Shown piece by piece: positions 56,957-64,000 of a stretch of DNA of 64,000 nt. The stretch lies in contig OZ025280.1 in NCBI GenBank assembly GCA_964019165.1, positions 12,828,428 through 12,892,427 on the forward strand, given 5' to 3'. The notes beneath the pieces were generated by a model. The model worked only from the letters and a program-made list of their open reading frames with translations, did not search any database and was not told the DNA's origin. Numbering within the stretch: position 1 is the first letter of the stretch; the number at the start of each line of letters is the position of its first letter. Made by a program: the position numbers and the translations under genes. The stretch is from Mastigias papua. Lineage: Eukaryota; Cnidaria; Scyphozoa; Rhizostomeae; Mastigiidae.

Positions 56957-57300
56957 ATGTCTTGTTTGGGGGCTCTTCTTTGGCTACTTCCATGCAGTGT
57001 CACTCTACACGGACACAAAGTGGAACATGTCACCAGGGCAAAGTATTTAGGGGTCACTTTTAACAATAAACTCAAGTGGGATGAACACATTAGCACTATT
57101 ACAAGCAAAGCTAACAGAACCCTAGGATTCTTGAGACGAAACTTGCAAGTGAATAACCAGCAGTTAAAGTCACAATCCTACAAAACATTAGTCAGACCAA
57201 CTGTTGAGTATGCTTCCACTGCAAAGTTGACTCCTATGTTTAGTGAAAAGGTTGGTCACATTTTGCTACCCTGGCTAAACTTCACGCAACTTCACTAACC
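56957..57300 (+). pseudogene. Non-LTR retrotransposon RT C-terminal fragment
   Basis: AKYLGVTFNNKLKWDEHI, ANRTLGFLRRNLQVNN and YKTLVRPTVEYAS are the standard blocks after the RT palm in jockey/CR1-type elements. It is joined directly to a Ty3/Gypsy fragment. Short and truncated. Confidence 0.8.
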
Positions 57301-57308
57301 AAAGGTTA

Positions 57309-58622
57309 GTGAAATGTGTAGTGAAATGTTTAGTCATTTTGCCAGGGCTTAATAAGTTGTGCATTACCGACACTGTTGCTTCTATATCTTTAATTAGTAA
57401 AGACCACTTGGAAACATTAAATGTGAATAATGTCAGTTTATTTCCATCAGATATCGTGGCTGAAGCTGCTAATAACTTAACAATTGGACTTCTAGGCAGA
57501 CTAGATTTACCTGTGGCTGCAAATGGTAGTGAAAATATGCAAGAATTTTACATTGCTAGTAACAGTAAAAGTGACATATTTTTGGGATTAGACTGGATTA
57601 TAAACTGTAGAGTGACAATTGGTGCTGGCAGCATGTTGTTGCATCCCCCTACTTCCATGAGTCAACGCATAGCTGTTTTTGATTCCGCAAGTACTGACCC
57701 CACAGCAGTTGTTTTACATGAAGACATAGAAATCCCAGGACGCAACGAGATATGCCAAACCGCTCGAATTAAAAACCCAATAAAGTCTGATAGCTTATTT
57801 GAGCCTAAACCAAAGTTAGTCAAAAAACGCGTTTTAGTTGTGAGAGTTATTGTGATGTCAATAAACCAAAGTGTCCCAGTTCAGATAAGTAACCCTGAAG
57901 TGCAGCCAGTGAAACTGTACACGGGAATGAAAGTAGGTGATTTGCAAATTATGGATGTTGATTGTAAAGATCCTATACTGGATGAAGGGGGTTGTGATTC
58001 CAGCCTGTTTACCAACTGTGACTTCAATATCGAACATCTAAAGTCGGATGAAAAAGAAAAACTGGAGAGAGTTTTGAATACTGTCAGCAATGCCTTTGCG
58101 AAAATGTGAAATGATCAAGGATAAATCGTACTTGACAGAACACAACATTGAAATAGGGAATGCTTCACCTATTAAGCACCTTCCAAGGCGACTTCCTAAT
58201 GCTTTACAACAAGGTGTTGAAGAACAAGTCCGGGATATGCTCTGCAATGAGGTTATCAAGCACAGCAACTTAGCATGGGCTAGTCCTTTTGTTTTGGTAC
58301 GAAAGAAGGATTGCACCTGGCATTTCTGTGTCAAGTGTAGAAAAGTAAATGATACTTCAGTACAAGAGGCCTACCCTTTGCCGCACGTTTCTGACTTGAC
58401 ATTATGTCTGATCTGGCGTCTGGTTACCGGCAAGTACCAGTTGAAAACAGTAGCCTGGAGAAAACTGCTTTTGTCGTACCAGGTGGTGGTCACTATGAGG
58501 TTCTACATCTTCCTTTCGGACTTACAAATGCTGTACCAACACTCCAACATGTAATGACAATGGTGCTAGAGGGACTGAGACCTAGTAAGTGCTTAGTGCA
58601 TATCGATCATAATAATAATTAG
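57309..58622 (+). pseudogene. Ty3/Gypsy protease-RT fragment (third Gypsy copy)
   Basis: A protease-like stretch (ITDTVASISLISKDHLE, where TDTGA would be expected, and IFLGLDWI) is followed by a linker. After a frameshift near 58100 comes RT: TEHNIEIGNASPIKHLPRRL, WASPFVLVRKKDCTW. A second shift precedes SDLASGYRQVPVEN and HLPFGLTNAVPT. The catalytic box reads HIDHNN instead of YxDD, so the RT is dead. No LTRs found; it differs from elements A and B. Confidence 0.8.
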
Positions 58623-59270
58623 ACTAGAATGTATGCTTTAGTGTTATTAGATGCTGAGGATGAGGCAGACATGAGAAAGAACGATGGTGGTAGATAAGGG
58701 GCAAACACAGCCAAAGTGAACGTTGGCTTTTCGCACATATTCGTAAAGTGCAGTGGGAGGGCAAGTGAAGTAGCAGGGATTTAGTTTGGTAGTGACTTTC
58801 CATGATGGTAAGTAGGGAAATTGAACCAAACAGTTTCATTTAAAGCATATTTTATACATACAGCAGGTTAGACAACATAGGCCCATAACCTCATAACATC
58901 ATGTTTATGTTCTATTCTGCAAATAGCTGTGTTTACCTATGCAGTATAGCTTGTATGTTGGCTATTTTTGGGAAATGAAATTATTATCAGGATTATAAAT
59001 ACACAAGAACACAAACCTTACAGATATGGGTAGAAACACTTCAGGTCATTATTGTTCCTTTCATATTGTTTTGTGTCACAGAGTATTCCAAACTTATTTC
59101 TATTCCAGCAATTGCACCACTGTGACAGACAAGTTCATCACCAGGGTAAGCAAATTAGCAATTTAGTTTACAATGAGAGATGGGGGGATTTGCTAGCGAA
59201 TTTGAATTAACTTAAATTTTAAACACAACAAAATCAATACACCACAGCAATAGTGTTTGTGAAGATAAAG
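58623..59270. other. Anonymous stretch
   Basis: No gene or repeat recognised. Confidence 0.4.
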
Positions 59271-62200
59271 TGGCATTTCCTCCACTTTGAATATGTGGGT
59301 TACTTAACCACTGCCCAGATCTCGGTGTTACCCATAGAAATAGAACACGCACAGCATCACGTGACATGTCCGATCTATAGGTATCCAAAATGGTAGCAGC
59401 AAGGGGGCATAAAAAACGGCGGGAAAAGTGATTGAGTACCAACAGTGCCAGCATGGTTACGTCTTGCGCCGCATACAAGTGCCAAAATCGGCAAAAAATC
59501 AAGGAAAAATCATCGGAGAATGCTGTTTCCTTTCATAGGTATGCAACAAAACATTCACCACACGGTTTTGTGCAGCCAGGTTTTGCTGTAAAATGGTAAC
59601 ATAGCCAGACGTGGAGCATAGTCATGAGGGCCTAAGTTTAGACTTCGATTATGCCAAGTACACTGACAGGATATTGTTTCATAGGCAGCATTATATATGC
59701 TTACTATGTGTATAGCATCATATGTATCCTGAGTTCACAGTACAATCTCTGTCATATATTGAGCCATTATTGGAGCCTTTATATTACTATATTCTCCCAA
59801 AGAACACATAGTGTTGACACTCGATAATTCGAACAAATTTTGACTTCTCATGAGACTTCGAGTTACCGAATGCTAACTGCTCATTCATATATACACAAAC
59901 TCATAGATAGGTTCTATATGTCATATAGGCTCATAAGATATTTTCAAACCTTTTTTGTGATTATTCAAATACTCTGCACAGGTTCCCTCTAAACAATCCG
60001 GAACTGGTGCAAAAATGGCTTTCTGCCAGTAAGCTTGCCAACTGGATGCCAACTAAAAGTTCCTATCTTTGTGGAGAGCATTTTACGGATAATGACTTTT
60101 CATACTCTTCTGTGTTGCCTTATTCAAACTGTTTAAGAAACAAGTATTTGAAAAAAGATGCTGTTCCATCAGTCTTCACGTTTCCAGAGCATTTAATGAA
60201 AAAAGCTGCAAAAGAAAGACGCCCAATAAACCGCAATGCACCAGCAGAGAAGTCTCTTTATTCAGGAGCCCGGTCCCCTAAACGGCCAAAACTTTGTGAC
60301 CACACATATGCATCAAAAGTATCAGCTAAAAATGTGAAGGCTCAGTACCAGCAGATACTCAGGAGGAAAAATAGGATAATACAAAACCTACGAAAGGAAA
60401 AGTATCAGACAAGAGAACATGGTGAAAGGTCTCATACAAAAGTTGCATGAAGCAAAACGTCTCTCTGAGCAAAGTACTGAAGCTTTGGTGTCACATTTTG
60501 GGCATATGACAAGAGAGATCTTTACAAATGAGGTCAAAAATAGAGAAAATAAAACTGGTGCCAGATATTCTGATGAAATCAGAGCATTTTGTACCACATT
60601 AAACTTCTATAGTCCTAGGGCATATAGATACCTAAGAAAATCACTGTGCCTGCCATATCCTTCAACATTACGGTTGTGGGCAGCTGGGGTAGAGTGTGAG
60701 CCAGGATTTTTGCAAAAGCCCTTTGAACTCATTGAAAAGCAAGTTCAAGAAGGTCAGCCTGACTGTGTTGTTCTTGTTGATGAAATGAGCATTCGGAAGG
60801 ACACTAAGTGGGATCCTAAACATATGAAGTTTGTGGGCAATGTTGACTATGGCTATATTAAAGGAGAGAAGGTTGATACCATAGCAACAAATGCATTAGT
60901 TATCATGGTGTCAGGTCTAAAGAAGCCATGGTATACACCAATTGCCTATTTCCTAACAAACTCCTTAAATGCCATGGTTCTATGCCACATTATCAAGGAA
61001 TCTATCAAAATGTTAAGTGAAACTGGTGCCAGTGTTCATGCTATTGTTTTTGATGGTGCACCAAAAAATGTGGAAATGGCAAAAAAGCTTGGATGTCAGA
61101 TTGACAAACGTGATGGATCATTCCCTCATCCAGTTCTTTTTGGGGACAAAATACATGTAGTTTTTGATGTGTGCTATATGATTAAACTGGCACGTAATGC
61201 ATTCAGTGACATGTCAGTTTTTGTTACACCAAATGGAGAAAAGATATCTTGGGAGTACATTATAGCTCTTTACAAAACTCAACAGACTGATGTCCTCCAT
61301 TTGGGAAACAAACTAAAGTCAAAACATGTTAAATGGCAGAATCATAAAATGAAAGTCAGTGTAGCTGCCCAAACTTTCAGTCATACTGTTAGTGCAGCTA
61401 TCACATTTCTTAGGAAAGTGAGACTAAAGGACTTCAAGGACAGTAAGGCTACCAGTGAATTTTTAATGATGATGAATAATCTATTTGATATGCTAAATTC
61501 AAAACGCAAATATGGAAAGCACACAACGAAGCCAATTACTTTAGCAAAGTATCTTGATATTGAAGCAAGTGTAGAAACCTATATTGATTTCTTGTTGTCT
61601 CTCAAAGATACTTCAGGAATACCATTAAGTAAAGGTCCAAGGCAATGTTTTGTAACTGGGTTCTACATCTCAGCACGCTCAATTCTTGCCATCAGCAAGA
61701 CGTTGTTGCAGAGAGAAACGGTAACATTTGAATATGTACTCACATATTGTTTCTCTCAAGATATACTTGACATGTTTTTGTCAAAGATAAGGGGCGCCTG
61801 GGCTGGAATAATAACCCAACTGCTTTGCAACTGAAATATGCCTTGAGGTCTTTACTCTTAAAGTATAAGGTTGAGGCTCCAGCTACTGCCAAGTGTGTAG
61901 CTACCTTTGATGCAAAAGTCCAAGAAACCAGTCAAATTGACACATCAGTATCATGTCTTCTCTTGTCAGCAAACCTCTGGAGAGCAGATGTTCTATACTA
62001 TATATCAGGCTATATTGTTCGTCAGATATTGACATCTATAGACTGCCCTGAATGTGTAGAGGCACTATTTGACAACTCTGAGGTGGATCATGCTTACCAA
62101 AGAAGTACTTCCCTTTTTTCTTGCAAAAAGTATGGTAACTTAAATAGTCCTTCCCAATCTGTATATAGTGTTGTGTCTACAGTAGATAGATTAGCCAGAA

Positions 62201-62606
62201 AAGAGTTATGTACATGGTCAACAATGTCACAGTATGAGGTGCTGAAAATAAGGATGTCTGTCCTTCAAGAAACAAGAAGGACTTTCAGTTCCTTGCAACA
62301 GCATTCCATTGAAAACCATATTGTGGACGCACATCTGCGGGATGATCATGTACCACTTATTATAAAGCTACTTGTAGACAAGTATCTTAACCTCTTTTTC
62401 CACCAATGTGGCCGCGTTTACACTGAAAGAATAAGTAATAGGAACAAACCTTCAAAGCGAAATAAAGTAACAAGAACTGTTTTATATAGTAATGAATAGC
62501 ATACACAGTAGGCTTCTTTCAATAGTTTCATGGCCATACTGATGAGGGAACGCCCAGTCCCAGGGGGCGGTTAAGTAACCTGGCATCAATGATGGAGGAA
62601 ATGCCA
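59271..62606 (+). mobile_element. P-type (THAP) DNA transposon, about 3.3 kb
   Basis: Inverted ends TGGCATTTCCTCCA (59271-59284) and TGGAGGAAATGCCA (62593-62606), with a second paired block GGTTACTTAACC (59309-59320) and GGTTAAGTAACC (62569-62580). They enclose a THAP-domain P transposase. No matching 8-bp target duplication was seen, so the exact ends are provisional. Confidence 0.75.
59453..62499 (+). pseudogene. P-element-type THAP transposase, two frameshifts
   Basis: Exon 1 (59453-59538) begins MVTSCAAYKCQNRQ, the start of a THAP zinc finger (C-X4-C), and ends at an AG|GTATGC donor. Exon 2 starts at 59982 after CACAG and continues FPLNNPELVQKW, CGEHFTDNDF and AVPSVF, completing the C2CH THAP domain that would bind the element ends. 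After a frameshift near 60415 the P transposase core follows: YSPRAYRYLRKSLCLP, VVLVDEMSIRKDTKWD, IVFDGAPKN and DKIHVVFDVCYMIKLARN (insertion-type RNase H fold). A second shift near 61808 leads to GWNNNPTALQLKYALR and a C-terminal helical domain to TAG at 62499. About 890 codons, typical for THAP9/P enzymes. No in-frame nonsense codon was noticed apart from the shifts. Confidence 0.88.
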
Positions 62607-63508
62607 TCTAAGTCTGGCCATACTTTTGATCATCATTCATTTATTATAATAACTTTGCATATAAATGATTTTCACCAAATCGCTTGAAAATAGGTCTGAT
62701 TATTCATAGCTGTTAAATGTAGTACCTTATACATCTTGCTATTAATCACTAAGGACTATCGCTTTAAGCTTTCACATCGTAAGGAACAACATAGGAGAGT
62801 CAAGGTCTGGATGCAGCTGTTGTCATGGAATCACTCGCTTCGACCTCAGGAAGGTAATATTAGACAGAGCTTCTTCTTCTTTAGCCTTGAGAACAATTTG
62901 TGAATGTTAGATGTGTAACGTGAGAAAGTCCATCTATATAGGTGTATAGCTATACATATATTCATGATCATTTAACTATTCATAGCATTTTAAACTTGGT
63001 ATATTCCCAGTAAGGTTCTAAGTAAATGACAACTCATAACCTAGGCCGATCGGAAAATGAGACGCAAAATTTCTAAACAAGTATGCATGACATACCCATA
63101 ACTTTTTGCCATGCACATGACGTCAGCATTCTTCACCATGAAATACCATTTAGCTTCTGCTTCACAAATGACTTCTCGAATGTCTGGCGAAATGTAGTTT
63201 TTGCTTTTTGCCCCCTTGTTGCCGCCATCTTGCCTCTACATACATCGGCTACTATTTGTCACATAAACAATAGACCGCACGTTCTAGTCCTAGTACTTCT
63301 ATGGTGTTACCTCACCATAATCAGTCTTCATCCTATAGCTGACAAATAATGTGGTTTTTCTAGCAGATATCAATTTTCCATTTAGAGGCGCATTTCAAAG
63401 CTTTACTTATTATTTACATTCATACACAGAAAAATCTACTCATTTTGAAAAAGTATTTTCTTGTTTAACTTATTTCTCTTAGATGGTTTGTTTCCTTTTA
63501 TTGTTTTC
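62607..63508. other. Anonymous stretch
   Basis: No gene recognised. Near 63210-63250 a minus-strand phrase AAGATGGCGGCAACAAGGGG resembles the P-element leader at about 59388-59408, suggesting further P-related sequence. Confidence 0.35.
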
Positions 63509-63733
63509 TCAGCATACACATGAGCAAATTGATGTGAAAAGGTAGATCAGCTTTATTATGACTGTAATGTGGTCTTCTCTAAAGTCAGTGTCAAGAACAT
63601 GATTTTCCATTGAGTGCACCTGAATGGAAGAAAACATAGAGTTTCTTGTCTCTTGCAGGACTGAAGTTGTTATGGCTAATTTAACTTTTTGTACAGGATG
63701 ACTATTGTAAACCTGAATCACGGTCTTATTCAA
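63509..63733 (-). pseudogene. Second P-element transposase fragment, C-terminal
   Basis: Minus-strand frame TTSVLQETRNSMFSSIQVHS then ENHVLDTDFREDHITVIIKL aligns with LQETRRTFSSLQQHSIENHI ... DDHVPLIIKL of the 59.4-62.5-kb transposase. It shows a second, inverted and truncated P copy. Confidence 0.7.
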
Positions 63734-64000
63734 CTAAAACACTGCTAATGTATAAACCAACAATTGTAAACTAACAGATGTAGGAACACAAACAAGATGG
63801 CTGATGCCAAATCAAAGCCTCTGTCCAAAGTAAAACAGGCTCAGCACAGGGAGCCCAGTTCTTACTAAATGTTTATGTCATTCTTCCTCCCTAAGAGGGA
63901 ACCTAAATAGTTTCAAACAACAATCTTCATATCTTCTCTCCAGCCATAACGACATGACAGCTTTACTTGGTGAGAAGAGCTTATAAGTCCCGGCTCTTGA
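63734..64000. other. Anonymous right end of window
   Basis: Nothing recognised. Confidence 0.4.

Noticed and set aside
1..64000. CRISPR arrays, rRNA or tRNA genes
   Set aside because: No regularly spaced short repeats with unique spacers and no rRNA or tRNA signature were seen; the tandem arrays present have no spacers.

Overview
The window looks like repeat-dense nuclear DNA of a metazoan. An early-branching aquatic animal (sponge or cnidarian) would fit, because it carries Harbinger elements pairing a DDE transposase with a Myb/SANT- or MADF-type protein, long-TIR Merlin, THAP/P, hAT (DUF4371 type), Mutator-like, MULE, Helitron, Penelope, Ty1/copia and Ty3/Gypsy elements together. The organism cannot be named from sequence alone. 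I recognise no intact host gene, rRNA, tRNA or CRISPR array. Introns in the Helitron, THAP transposase and Harbinger/MADF genes show eukaryotic gene structure.

Bases 1-3.3 kb are different: very AT-rich, tightly packed on the minus strand, with giant-virus-type genes. These are a partial A32-like P-loop ATPase at the left edge and two tandem, about 92% identical 166-residue proteins made of 27-residue ankyrin-like repeats. They are followed by a GC-richer hairpin cluster, a ~25-bp tandem repeat and a TTTTAATTAA-type repeat. The composition changes at about 3.3 kb, where ordinary transposon-bearing DNA begins. This could be an endogenous giant-virus segment or an assembly join.

3.8-8.6 kb is a minus-strand Helitron (HUH Rep plus Pif1-like helicase, one intron, one frameshift). 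8.6-17.5 kb is non-coding but structured: a 398-bp tandem repeat, a 526-bp foldback palindrome and duplicated promoter-like segments. 17.6-24.0 kb is a pile of Harbinger, MADF, MITE, Mutator-like and Penelope fragments. 24.4-28.95 kb is a decayed Ty3/Gypsy element with both LTRs. Non-LTR and hAT fragments follow, then a foldback arm fused to a nearly intact MULE transposase (31.3-33.9 kb), and a nearly complete 3.76-kb Harbinger (34.8-38.6 kb).

38.8-44.9 kb is a copia element split by a young Ty3/Gypsy element (LTRs differ at one base in 151). 44.9-46.7 kb is a deletion derivative of a Harbinger. 48.25-56.77 kb is a hAT element with a perfect 8-bp target duplication, itself split by a 4.6-kb Merlin element with ~620-bp inverted repeats and a perfect 9-bp target duplication. 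Non-LTR and Ty3/Gypsy fragments follow, then a P-type THAP transposon (59.3-62.6 kb) and a piece of a second P copy. Nearly every element gene carries one or a few stops or frameshifts, so the window mainly records successive insertion and early decay.
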